The notes under the pieces: model-generated
Database searches by the model: none
Seen by the model: only the letters and a program-made list of their open reading frames with translations
Told to the model about the DNA's origin: nothing
Translations under genes and position numbers: made by a program
In this document: piece after piece, positions 9,421 through 19,737 of the stretch
Position numbering within the stretch: the stretch's first letter is position 1
Layout of the letters: every line of letters starts with the position of its first letter
Assembly (NCBI GenBank): GCA_032988165.1
Contig: JANTQF010000498.1
Location: forward strand, 1 to 19,856
Direction of reading: 5' to 3'
DNA from: Emmonsiellopsis sp. PD_33
Lineage: Eukaryota; Ascomycota; Eurotiomycetes; Onygenales; Ajellomycetaceae
Length of the DNA stretch: 19,856 nt

Positions 9421-10808
9421 ATGGCCCAACTCCCCAGCTGCCTCGAGGGCCACGTCGAGCTGCTCGTGGCCCAGTATCTCCAGCTGCTGGAGCCCCAGCA
9501 CCTCGCCATCCCGCCCGGCAATGTCCTCATCAAGCCCGAGGTCCAGCAGCTGGTCTACCAGAAAATGTTCAATGAAGCCCTCGTCTGGCCTCTTCCCCCG
9601 CAGAATTACCGCATGCGCGTCCTCAAAACTCTCCTGGCGCGAATGGAGGAGTCGATTTCCGACCCCGACGAGGATGTATGGCTCCCTCCGTTCCAGTTCT
9701 GGCCTTTGTTCCCCGATCATGTAGCCCCGCGGACATGATTTTGTCGCATTTCTTTCTTTGCCGGTTAATCGCCCTAGTTACTCATCCTAACTATATTTTC
9801 CTTTCCCAGGAGGTCTCAGATGATCTCATGAGTAGCTTCAGCGAGCTCATCAGTGTCCCGCGCCAGCCTGACCTGGAGCAGGCCCAGAAACTGTCCTACA
9901 CCCGCTACACAGCTCCCAGAAGCAAGGGTTCACGGGCTAGTAGAGAATCAGTGATAACGTCAGAAAACCGCGGGCTTATTCTTTATTCCGGAACAACCGG
10001 ATTCCGCACGTGGGAGGCGGCTTTGCACCTTGGCACGTACCTTTCAACCCCGGAAGGCAGGTCACTAATAGAAGGGAAGAATATCATCGAGTTGGGCAGT
10101 GGCACAGGATTTCTCTCGCTCTACTGTCTCAAATGTCTGGGTGCCCATAGTGTCACGGCTACCGACAGGGACCCTGCATTGATATCGACTATCAGGGATT
10201 GTATAGTAAAGAATGAGCTTGATTCTAGCAGAATCAGCGCGGATATCTGGGAATGGGGCGAGCCGTTCCATCCTGAGCGGCTATCGCCAGAAGAAGAACC
10301 GCACCAATCATTCGATGTTGCACTAGGAGCTGACCTGGTACGCACACTCCTATTATCGCCTCTAATAAAGTACTCGCTTCTAGGTGGCTGATGAAGACGG
10401 CGACGCATGATGTTGTGACTTGGTTAAACATGCAGATATACGACACTGACCTTATACCTCTTTTGTTATCGACGTTGCGAGACTTATTCGACAAGCACAA
10501 AGTGAAGGAATTTATTATAGCTGCCACACTTCGAAATCCGGAGACGTTTAAAGCGTTTCTCAAGGCCTGCGGTGCGCAATACTTCTTATTATTCCCCCAT
10601 TACTCGCCCGTCAATTATTGTTGTATATGCTTCAGTGAAACGTTTTCCAGCTTCAACTAACAAGATTCCTCCCGGTTCAGAAACGAGTAATTTCAACTGC
10701 TGCCAGATAGGTTTTGAATCACCACCCCGAGAATCCCAGGATGGATTCTTCCACAGCGTCGATGTTCCAATCCGGACTTACAGAATCTCACCCTCCACAC
10801 TTTCATAG
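9421..10808 (+). CDS. EFM3: EFM3/FAM86-like protein-lysine methyltransferase (eEF2)
   Basis: Four exons join in frame: 9421-9675, 9810-10337, 10436-10571 and 10681-10808, giving 348 residues. Introns 1 and 3 carry CTAAC branch sites near their 3' ends; the intron 3 donor is the less common GTGCGC. The nearer TAG acceptor in intron 2 leads to a stop and was rejected. The N-terminal part matches the FAM86-type region. Then come GFRTWEA (149-155), the SAM-binding motif I IELGSGTGF (178-186), the acidic-loop VTATDRD (200-206), and GADLIYD across the exon 2/3 junction, followed by ATLRNPETF. This is a seven-beta-strand class methyltransferase of the FAM86 group. Yeast Efm3 and human FAM86A/EEF2KMT trimethylate one lysine of elongation factor 2, and the same role is inferred here. 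The ATG chosen opens the conserved N-terminus. Confidence 0.92.
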
Positions 10809-12073
10809 AGATGTCTCACTCCACTAAGCCTTGTACGATTATAGCGGACTTTATACCCATAATTTCCCCCACCTCCTGTGCTTTACAAGTACCACCGCTG
10901 ACCCATTCCTCGGACACCGTTCTGGCTGGGCTCTGTAACACCCATTCAGGTCCGTTTGGGTCATAATATTTCCTATTTCTACCAAGCCAAATTCAAACCG
11001 TCCCGTCACACAAGCCACTGGACTATATATATCCTCTCAATCCCTGATGCTTGCCCACCTAAAAACAATAAGCAAGCGAGAACGAACAAACCTAACACAA
11101 TAAAGAGATAAATAAAACAAGGAACAGTCACCAAAAAAAGAAACACCAACAATTTCATTCCATCCTACTCACCACATGCATACCTACATCCAGCCATGCA
11201 GATCTACATGCATGCACGGCACATTATTTGCATATTTTCCCATCCATCCACTCCATCCCAAAATCCCGGCACCCAGCTACCAGCTACCAGGCCCCACACT
11301 CCTGCAGTCAAACAAGCCCATTATACATCATTAATTACACACGTTCTACAATCCCTTTGTCTCTGTGCTCCATCCTGGGGTCATCCATCCACCCATCAGC
11401 CATCCCCAAGACAACGGGAATAACGGGGCGGATCGTTACAGCAGAAACAGGACAGGACTCGCTTACCGAATGGAGAGGCGTCATACGTAACTCCTACTCA
11501 ATTAGCTTCGTCGTTATGTGGTTGTGCGGCATTGCCTGTAGTGCAGCTGGGGGCCCGGAGCGGCTCGTTCTTCCGACCGTCCATCCCCTCCATCCATCCT
11601 CAACGGAGATGAAATGTTGCGAAAGGCGGGGGCGAATTAGAAAGGGGAAGGTTTTGCGCCTAACCCGTCGTATGTGTACAGACAGACAGGGGTTAGGTAT
11701 GTAGCGACCACACTGCCCATAGGGACCAAAAATATACAGTGGAAATAATGATCCAGAGGGCTATCCAGGAGACCTTCCGTGTAGAAATAGACAGACAGTT
11801 ATAATCGCACAGAATCCCACCTCACCTACATACATATCCCAAGTTGAACAGTCCTTCAATCACGAACTACAACCACCCATCCACATGAAACATTATACTC
11901 CCCTCCTTCCACCACTCAGCATCTCACACACAAACCCAACTTCCAACCCAACCCGTTCTGGCCCCTCTCATATTCCCACGTCCAAATCCCGAACCCTGCC
12001 CACGAGCCTCCACCGTTTACTCACCTACCTACCTGCAACCTCCCGCCCGGTCCGCTGCCGCCAGCACCCATTC

Positions 12074-12092
12074 AATCCAATCCAATCCAATC
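12074..12092. repeat. AATCC pentamer repeat with three CCAAT cores
   Basis: Tandem AATCC units place CCAAT at 12077, 12082 and 12087. CCAAT is the core bound by the fungal CCAAT-binding complex, but five-base spacing within a repeat and the distance from any start codon make a simple repeat the likelier reading. Confidence 0.75.
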
Positions 12093-12284
12093 TTCTACCC
12101 CAACAACCAGACCAATCTAATCCAACCCACCATACCCCCCCAAAAGAAAGAGACATGCAGGGTCCTGCGCCCTACCTTACTTATCTACCCTGTCCGTCCC
12201 ATGCACACCCGTTTTAGATGTTTTTTGAAACCGGGAACTGGGCCACACGGGTAGATGAATGTATTTCCGGGGCAGATTGGGGAT

Positions 12285-12303
12285 GTAGGTAGGTAGGTAG
12301 GTA
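12285..12303. repeat. GTAG tetranucleotide repeat
   Basis: Four tandem copies of GTAG followed by GTA. Simple repeat in intergenic DNA. Confidence 0.8.
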
Positions 12304-12878
12304 CCCATAGATCAAAGAAAGAAAAAAAAGAATGGACACCTAACGGTCCGCAGCAGGGTGCCGTGGTTGTAGTGTGTTTTGTTTAGAGGCGGGGATGGAA
12401 GGGGGGAGAGTAGGGTACATGACGTGCGTGGGTGGGCAAGAGTGTTTTTTTCTTCCTCTTGAAACATATATAACCTGATGGTTAACTTTATTAGGGCATG
12501 GTCTTTGAAAGTTGGAAGGGTTGCGTATCCCTAAAAGGGGCATGGTATAACTAACTTATGGTTAACTAAGTGTTTTACTTGTAACAGCATTTGCGCAATG
12601 CTAGCAACAATAATAGCCATGTAACTTGTGTACTCAGGCTGTTATGAACTCAGCATCTCGCTATTTGTTAGTATCAGTGTCAGGGTAGGGTAAGTAAGAG
12701 TACTAAGTAGAAACTGATTTAGCTAGTTAGCTGCATACATACAAAGTTAGTAGCTAAATATGCAAATCCACCCCAAACCTGCATCTATTCTGTAATATGC
12801 GAAAGATATGCAGATAGGTGTATACGGGGGGTGTTTGGGTTTCCCTCCTCCGGGTTAGGTGGTGCGGGGGTCTCGCAG

Positions 12879-13173
12879 TTATATCCTCGTCTCATCCTCA
12901 CCACCCTCCGTCTTCTTTGAAAGGGCGTGAATCTCGGCGCGGATATTACCCGCCTTGCGGCGGAAGTGTGCCGCAGCTTTACCCTCAGGATCCTCTTCCA
13001 TCCGGATGTACACATCTGCCGAGTTGGCATGTACATACCTTGTCGCTTCGTGAAGCTTCGAGATTGACCTTTCCAACATCTGATATGTCATCACCCCTCG
13101 CGGCTTGGAAGTCGACTAGGACTTTCCCAAGGGCCGGAGAGATGGTGAGGAAGGCGAGTAGAGAGAACCGCAT
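12879..13173 (-). CDS. Small putative secreted protein, frame unresolved
   Basis: An ATG at 13173 in context CAACAAATG begins MRFSLLAFLTISPALGKV, which looks like a signal peptide. That frame runs to a stop at 12985 (62 residues) and loses coding character after about residue 26. From ATG 13091 a second frame, offset by one base, gives 70 residues to a stop at 12879. It is rich in Glu, Lys, Arg and Ala, helix-like and plainly coding in composition (KLHEATRYVHANSADVYIR is typical). Two readings join them. One is an extra base in the GGGG run at 13094-13097. The other is a 79-nt GT-AG intron at 13016-13094, giving 71 residues but removing a good-looking helical part. A TATA-like ATATAT lies about 80 bases upstream. 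I do not recognise the family, and it could be a degraded gene. Confidence 0.45.
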
Positions 13174-13719
13174 TTGTTGGGAGGGGAATTGGGTATTATT
13201 GATTGATATAGGAATATGAGGACCGGGAGAAGGAAACGGCTTAATAACAGGATATATGCAAAAGGAGGGTATAGGAGGATCAATCAACCCCAGGGGATTG
13301 AAGCAAAATACTTCATTCTTTGCACCCATGTCACACTGACGCCTCGTAGCTGCTTTAGTAAAGTGAGTTGTTTCAGGAAAAGCATGCCGCTGAAACTTGT
13401 TTATCCATGCTCATCGATCAAAGTCTGTGGACTGGTGTTGTGTTTTGAGTCGAGAGTAGCGGCGTATCTAGCCAACTTCCAAAGGACAACCCAGCAGGAG
13501 GTCGCAATTAAGCCTTCCGCCGGTCTTCCAAGCACCCAATGCGCTGACCCCTTTCCGTGTTAATGCTCACTTCAGGGACGAGAAAATGCCGCTTCATCTT
13601 GAGAAGAGAAAATTCCTCGGCTTTTATCTGTTGTGTAAATCACGGCTATGTAGGCGTTAGATGCGATGCAGAGAATCCTGTGAAAGCTGGACTTTGGAAG
13701 AGAGTGGAATGCCAATGTC

Positions 13720-13760
<41 letters not shown>

Positions 13761-14355
13761 TGTTTGTTATAGTTGGTGGGTATTATTTATTTATTTATTA
13801 ATTAATTATTACAAGGTAAAAGTATGGATAGAACGTCAAGTATGTATGTATGGGTGTGTTCATGGTGTAAGAATGTAATAATGATGATGAGGATATTTGG
13901 GAGAAAAGCCAGCGAAATGAGTGTCCCAACACAACATGAGCCCGCACGCCCTGTTTACTTGGGGCTGAGTAGATATGCAGACCAAAAAGAAAAGAAGAAG
14001 AAAAGCCAATGGTCCAAAAGAAACCAAGGAAAGCCAAAAACAAGCCGGAAAATGCACCAAGGTGATATGATAAATGTAATATAGGAAATATGGGACAAGT
14101 CAGCCATCGAGTCTGAGTGGGTGGGTAGTTAGGAGACTGGGTTGGATGAAACATAGGAAATTAAGTAAGTATCGTATAAGTTTGCTTCAGACAGAGATGA
14201 CCAGTATGCAATGCAATGGACGGACAGATATTGGGTATCAAGATGAATTAAAAAAAATAGAAACCAAAACGAAGCAAAGTATAAAGAGCGATCGAAAAGA
14301 AAAGAAACTTTACCGCGCATCGGCATGCTGCAAAAGGAAAAAACTATAAGGTTAG
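13174..14355. other. Intergenic region with microsatellites
   Basis: Nothing gene-like could be supported here. It holds the promoter of the small putative secreted protein at its left end and the 3' UTR of the coiled-coil gene at its right end, with a GTA repeat and an ATTT/ATTA-type tract in between. Confidence 0.55.
13720..13760. repeat. GTA trinucleotide microsatellite, about 13 copies
   Basis: GTA is repeated about thirteen times without interruption. About 25 bases downstream (13784-13810) an imperfect TTTA/TTAA tract follows. Copy number is likely to vary between strains. Confidence 0.9.
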
Positions 14356-16750
14356 CTACTCCAATAGACTCTCCTGAAGTGCCTCCTCATCGACTGCCTG
14401 CGGCTGTATCACGGTAGGCGGCTTTGCAGGCGGGCGGAGACCTAGAATTGGACCCTTCTGGTTTACCCCAGGAGGTCTGGCCATGACAACCGCTGCAGGT
14501 CGCGCGGCGGCAGCGGCGGCCGGGGAGAGTGGGGGTTTTGTTGCTCTGTTGGACGAGGATGATGAGCGGCGGGAGGATCGGGAGGAGCGCAGGTCCCCGT
14601 TTGATGCCATAGGTGCGATGCCCCATTTGCCAAGGACCCATCCACCGACTCGCTTGCTTATGCTGGGGCTTCGGGATGTGAAGATATCATCTGGGTGGTG
14701 GTGGAGGGGTGAAGATGGGTTCGGGAGTGAGCCAGGGGGGGTTGCATCCGTGGCAGCTGCTGCGACGGATGACAGGAGTGAGCGTGAGTCCGAAGCGTTA
14801 TCGCCCGTGCTAAGTGATACTTTCGGGACGATGATGTTCATGGGCGAAATGACGGGGGGGCTTGAGGAGAATTCGGTGCCTGCGGTTGCGATGCGGCTCG
14901 GTGTTCGGATCGAATATGCACTAAGTAGTTGCGAGGGGCGGTTGCGGAGAGTATGGATGTCCATTCCTGAGATGGAAAGGAGACTATCGTGTGAACTCGT
15001 TCGCTTCACTTGGTGATATTGGAACGGTGAAGAGGGCTCAGGGGTATCTGTCGGGTGATGGGGCGGTATTTTGCCAGCTTCTGTGGTTTCTAGGCTAGAC
15101 GTGTCTTCCCTCTCTTCTGGGATAGGAGGTTGGAGATATGGGGAAGTACTATTTTCAGCAGTGTACTCCGCAAACTCTGAAGCCTCATCCTTTGCTTGGC
15201 TTGCTGATGTGTCTTGAAGTTCAGCAGGACCGGATATAGATTGGAAAGAAATATCAGAGACACCTTTGTGATGGTAGGGTCGAATACTCGGAGACGCAAC
15301 GCCACTGCTCTCCGGACTGGTAGGTCGCGAGGAATCAAAGCCGTTCTCCACACGATCGAAAATAGAAGAGGTCCTATATGCAGATTGTGGAGAACTTGGC
15401 ATCGACGAGGCCAGTGACCCTGGAGCAGCAGATGTTGGTTGGAGGGACCACTGGCGGCCATTAGAAGGGGGAATCGACACTGAGGTTTGAGAAAGAATGG
15501 TAGAAGTCGACGACGTAGAGCCATGCGGGCGGTGCCCGCGAGGAGGAGATTCAGGGACGGCAGGGGGGAATATCGGTCTCCTCTTCTTCTGGCGACGGTG
15601 GATGGGTATTTGCAGCCTTTCTTTCCGCTGGGGCAGTGATGGGGCAGGAGAGTGGTAATGATGGTGAACGTGGAACTCCTGGGAAGTTACTTGGGGTACT
15701 TTGGCATCCAGTTCATCGCTGAGCGGAAGTCTCTTCTGTTGATATGGATCGTTTGGCTCCGAAGCGAGCGGTTGATGGAGGAGAATCTGTTCCCGCAGAT
15801 TCTGCACCTCCTCGTTTGAGTTCTGAAGCATTTCCCTGAGCTCGACGATGCCCATTTGCAAGTTCGCATTGTCCTGCAAGATGTCTCGCACGAAATGAGT
15901 GACGACACCAGTTCCGGGCTTATTTCGACCAAGGGACGAAGTAGCTGCAGCGCCTTTAAGTCGACCAGCCGCAGAATCAAGTTCTCGTTCAACCGCCCTC
16001 CTCCTCTCCATGCGCCCAAGCAGTTCAACATGGCGTTCCCGCTCGTCTCTGGTCTCCTTCTCTATCCTCTCCAGCTGATCCTGTAGGTCCCGCAACGTGC
16101 ATTCTGCTTGTCTCCAACGCTGGACGGCCGATTTCTCATCCTCCTCCGTCGTAATAAGTTTTTGCTGCAACTCCGCCTGTTCGAGCTCCATTGCGTCGAT
16201 CTGGGACTCGAGCTGCGCCACTCGCGACGCCGAAATCGACAGTTGTTTCATCTCCAGTTGCGTGCTCTCCAGCGTGGTCGTGAGGGATTTGATATGAGCA
16301 TCGGAGTCCGTGATCGCCTTGTTCATGTCCTCCAGCTGCTCGAGCAGCTCGCGGTTTTCATCGATAATCCGTGCATTCTCAGCGAGCATCTCGCGCTTGT
16401 GTCGTTCGAGGATTTCCATTTCCAGGAGCATTCTGCTGCGATCTCCCTCTGCCTCTGACATGTACGATTCATGACGGTGTAATAGAGCCTAATGCACACC
16501 AAGAGGGGCAGTCAGCAGGAAATACGAGAAGAGGACATCGAAGGGATATAAACCCAGCACGTACCTGGCCCACCTGAGCGGCAGTTTCGAGATCCCTCTC
16601 CAGACCGGCCAACGCAGCAGTGTTATGTTGGAGATAGGCGCACTCGGACCGGCCACAGCAGCAGTCGAGCGTGGAGGGGCGGCTGCGGTGCGAGGAGTCT
16701 ACGGGACCTGCGTCATGCAGAGATCGCAAGGCCTGCGACATGTGGTCCAT
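14356..16750 (-). CDS. Coiled-coil protein with Ser/Pro-rich C-terminal half
   Basis: Two exons join in frame: 16565-16750 and 14356-16488, giving 772 residues; the 76-nt intron is GTACGT to TTAG. Residues 29-37 form a compact Cys cluster (DCCCGRSEC), followed by AYLQHN. About 50-235 is a long, charged, heptad-like coiled coil, and a second coil covers about 265-302 after VVTHFVRDIL. The motif FHVHHHYH lies at 334-341. The rest is Ser/Pro/Thr-rich and looks disordered, with a poly-Ala run near the C-terminus. I recall this architecture as conserved in filamentous ascomycetes, but I cannot name the family; a cytoskeletal or septation role would be a guess. The ATG at 16750 follows an in-frame TGA. 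However, a coding-like stretch immediately upstream in another frame suggests a lost N-terminus (see findings). Confidence 0.85.
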
Positions 16751-17830
16751 TCAGAGAGGGCGTTGGTCGAGTCGTCGAGCGCGGACCATTTTTGGGCGGC
16801 CTGGAAAGCGACGCCAGAGTGTATGCGCTGGACGAATTCAGCTGTGCCACCGCAGAACAAGAGAGAGCAGGATGGCCGGGAAGCAAATTGCGAAATAAAG
16901 AGAGTGACAAGAGAGCGTGTTGATGTCGTTGTGTTTGGCTGTGGTGGTTGGTGGTGGTTGGTGTTTTGGCGATGGCGAGTGGGGAAGTCCAGCTATTATT
17001 TAGTTGGCGATGGCAGCCATGACGCAGTGACATCGTCTGTATTTGGGGATGCTCGAGAACTGCCAGGGATAACGCACCCCCGCCAGATGATGCCGGTTTG
17101 ATACGCCCAGCCACTGCTTTATTATCGACGGGGGTTGGATACAGCCGGTTCGCGGCCAGTGTTCATTGTTGTTTATGTTTACGATCCGCCCCTTCGGTAC
17201 CAAAATACACCCTTTAATACAATATCTGCCGCAAACTTCCAGCATTATCTTTGTTGAGGAAGCCAAACATAGATATGGGCATATCAAAAGCCCAGGAGCT
17301 TCCCATGCAAGCCAACTCCTCCAAATGGGTGTGACCCGAACAACGTGGCTGGCGGCCTTGCGGGGTACGCACATATCCCTGCGTTTCGGGTGTTTGGCAT
17401 CCGCAGGGCTTTCAAGGCCACGGAAAGTTGGTGAGTGAAGAAGGTTGATTCTCAGTATTGTACACAGTCCTTATATATCAAGATCCAGCTTTTTCAATAA
17501 TAACCCAGCTTCCATAACTCCCGATATATATAGTACAGCAGCCGGACAAGATGCGCCATCGGCTTTCGTTCGTAATTCGTAAATAACTCCGCAGCGGCAC
17601 TCGTTTGAGGAGAATGTATTTCTTCCGAAAGATAGGTGCAAGGGGAAAGACTCCCTTTCACGCCTCTCCTTTGACAACCAGGCCACCAACATTGTTTCAC
17701 CGAGAAGATATGCATCCCTCCTGTCAGCCCACAGGGGCGAACGTCCGTCGTGGCGAAGGGGCCTTCCTTCTCTTTCGCCTGTATCCGTATCAGGAAACGA
17801 TTTGAGGCAAATAGACATCGATTCGACTCG
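16751..17830. other. Intergenic region upstream of the coiled-coil gene
   Basis: About 1.1 kb lies between the coiled-coil gene start and the PET117 stop; both genes are read leftward. The right part must hold the PET117 3' UTR and the left part the coiled-coil promoter. Positions 16751-16842 read as protein-like sequence in another frame. No separate gene is supported; several overlapping short frames near 17166-17922 have no family resemblance. Confidence 0.5.
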
Positions 17831-18201
17831 TTATGTCGTCCCTTGACTGACCCCTCCAACCCCGCCATCCGACACTGTTTGAATCTTCCTATACTCAGCT
17901 TCCAGCGCCCGTTGCATCTCAAAATCCGCTTGTCGCTCTCGTTTTATCCGCTGCTGTTCCATATCGCGCTCGACGCCGGCGTGCATGGCCTGATCCAGCA
18001 GAGATGGTAGAACGTTAGCAATTGACCTTGGTGGCAAAGTAGAGAAAATCGCATTGCTGTAGTAAATAAATCAGCGGGATGTATTGGGGATAAGATAGGA
18101 CCTACAGCTTTGTCTGCTTCCTGAGACCAGTGGACAAAGTAGACGATGCCGGCGGTCATCAGCGTGGTGCCCGCCAATGTGAGCTTTGAGGCGCGCGACA
18201 T
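17831..18201 (-). CDS. PET117: Cytochrome c oxidase assembly factor PET117
   Basis: Two exons join in frame: 18106-18201 and 17831-17989, giving 84 residues; the 116-nt intron runs GTAGGT to ATCAG. The protein starts MSRASKLTLAGTTLMTAG, followed by a hydrophobic segment (about 8-24) ending at VHWSQEADKA. It continues AMHAGVERDMEQQRIKRER and a charged helix ending EAEYRKIQTVSD. A short N-terminal membrane or mitochondrial-targeting segment followed by a charged helix is the Pet117 pattern. Pet117 is a small mitochondrial inner-membrane-associated protein that supports heme a synthase (Cox15) during complex IV assembly. The short Gly/Val/Thr tail after QTVSD may be lineage-specific. It is head-to-head with VMA10. 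Confidence 0.9.
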
Positions 18202-18529
18202 GTTTGCGTGGATTTGTGTTGTCTGGGGAGCGGAATTGGAAATTGAGATGTTTGCCCCTCTCTAGCTGAACTTCCTCCCTAAATAATATGGAATTAAAAC
18301 GACGGAATGCGGGTTCGTGATGCTGTTGGAGATCAATATCAAAAATCGGGATTGCAGCTTCCGGGACGCGGTGAGGCGCGGCAGAATCCACGGCCATCTC
18401 CACTCCAAGCAGCAGCCATGACCAGCAACCGATAGACGGAGACAGAGAGACAGACCTTTAAGACAGCCTTCGATTTGCAGTGCTACTAGTTACTCTTGAT
18501 TTCGGCGGTTTATTTTCTAACAACACAAA
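18202..18529. promoter_or_regulatory. Bidirectional promoter, PET117 / VMA10
   Basis: The 328 bases between the two start codons must contain both promoters. AC-rich sequence ending ACACAAA precedes the VMA10 ATG, a favourable start context. No specific factor site can be assigned by eye. Confidence 0.55.
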
Positions 18530-19322
18530 ATGGTAAGTTGCCCTCCCTGTCCACTCCCACCAGACCACTAACTGTCGTCTCCAGTCCGCCCAGAACTCCG
18601 CAGGCATCCAAACCCTCCTCGACGTATGGCAATAATATCCCCGCCTCTCTCCCATCTACGTGGCTTTGAGGTAGAATCCACAGCTGATACGGTTGATTAA
18701 TAGGCTGAGAGAGAAGCGCAGAAGATTGTACAGAATGGTGAGTCGCTTCAACCCCCTACTACCTTACCACAAAGTTGCCAGGTGACGTTAGCTAACGCTG
18801 TTTCATCAGCTCGAGAATGTCCGTGATAGGCCCCCACCATATAGCTACGGATCAATACCTAAATATTTACGTCGCTTATAGACCGCACGAAACGAGTGAA
18901 GGATGCGCGCGCCGAAGCACAGAAGGAGATCGAGGACTACCGGAGAAAGAAGGAGGAGGAGTTCAAGAAGTTCGAGTCTGAGGTGAGTTGAGTTGGGATA
19001 ACCGCCCATCCACCCAATCCTCTGCCTACATCTGTGTCTGCTGCGATTATTGCTTTATGGATTCCCTCACCCTATTACAGTCCGCCTGCTGGGTATACTG
19101 AGCATGAGACTGACTTGATCCCCACCTACTCTCTGTTGTTGGATATAGCACACGAGCGGAAACAAGGTAGCTGAAGACGAAGCTAGCAAGGAAGCCGAGG
19201 GCAAGGTCAAGGAGATCACAGATATTGGCAAGCAGAAGGGCAGCAAGGTCGTGGAAGATCTGATCCATGCGGTTGTTGATGTTCAACCACAGGTGCCGGT
19301 GAAGCTTGTTAGAAAGGCGTAG
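18530..19322 (+). CDS. VMA10: V-type proton ATPase subunit G
   Basis: Six coding exons join in frame: 18530-18532, 18585-18623, 18704-18737, 18810-18818, 18882-18982 and 19149-19322, giving 119 residues, close to the family's usual length. It starts MSAQNSAGIQTLLDAEREAQ and continues KIVQNAREYRTKRVKDARAE, AQKEIEDYRRKKEEEFKKFE and SEHTSGNKV. This is the heptad-rich peripheral-stalk helix typical of subunit G. Subunit G pairs with subunit E to form the V-ATPase peripheral stalk on the cytosolic face of vacuole and Golgi membranes. The first coding exon contains only ATG, and exon 4 is nine bases long; without it the Ala-Arg-Glu-Tyr run is lost. All introns are GT-AG. Intron 3 has a branch-like GCTAAC near its acceptor. 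Confidence 0.95.
18810..18818 (+). other. VMA10: Nine-base micro-exon of VMA10
   Basis: The nine bases CTCGAGAAT lie between an acceptor ending CATCAG and a donor GTCCGT. Joined to the G of exon 3 and the AC of exon 5, they encode Ala-Arg-Glu plus the first base of Tyr. This restores the frame-correct subunit G helix. Confidence 0.85.
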
Positions 19323-19684
19323 CAGTAGAGGGGGGGAACGTGCCGTTTCGCTCGAAGGCTGAGGATGGATGGGATAAGGGCGCATGAATTTTCTTTTTCT
19401 TTTCTTTTTCTTTTTTGAACCTTTTGGGTTTTTTATTTTGTCGTATATACCATGTTTCCTCTCATGATCAATCAAGCTATCGTTTATTTGCTCGGGTGTG
19501 GCTTGGTCGTTACATTGCGGGACAGCATAGAGAGATGGCTGATGTAGCAATATATTTAAGATATTCAGCCCCGTCAGGCTGACTGCGATGTCTTTTCTCC
19601 GCCATATTAGCTTGAAGACTATCGTCCTATCGAAGCTGAGGAACCCAAGCCTCCCTCTGCCCGCTGGTCAGTGTGTAAATAGAA
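19323..19684. other. 3' flank of VMA10
   Basis: This stretch follows the VMA10 stop and should contain its 3' UTR. A CTTTT-type pyrimidine tract lies at about 19389-19416. An open frame on the opposite strand over 19047-19550 contains a Lys run copied from that tract and is not called. Confidence 0.5.
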
Positions 19685-19737
19685 TCGATTCGAATTCGAT
19701 TCGGATAGTGCCAAATCAATTCGAATTCAATTCGGAT
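19685..19737. repeat. Two 22-base direct repeats, 31 bases apart
   Basis: Copies at 19685-19706 and 19716-19737 are identical except at two positions, both G in the first copy and A in the second, each following TC. A third partial, similar AATTCGAATTCA unit follows at about 19739-19750. The sequence is internally palindromic around GAATTC. Confidence 0.8.

Larger units (their letters stand above)
10809..12878. other. C-rich low-complexity intergenic region
   Basis: About 2 kb has no supportable gene. The + strand is strongly C-rich with A/C and CCATCC-type motifs between about 11000 and 12200, then turns G-rich around 12230-12450. Open frames there are Pro/Ser/Thr/His-rich and composition-driven. 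It holds the 3' UTR of the methyltransferase gene and two short tandem repeats. Confidence 0.55.

Noticed and set aside
11196..12217. Pro/Ser/Thr/His-rich + strand frames up to 158 codons
   Set aside because: C-rich sequence lacks stop codons by composition. There is no start context, domain or splice structure to support a gene.
16625..17101. 158-codon + strand frame
   Set aside because: It overlaps the first exon of the coiled-coil gene in antisense and has Gly/Val/Trp-rich, non-protein-like composition.
17471..17922. Two overlapping - strand frames downstream of PET117
   Set aside because: They overlap each other and the PET117 3' end, match no family, and lack an independent promoter space.
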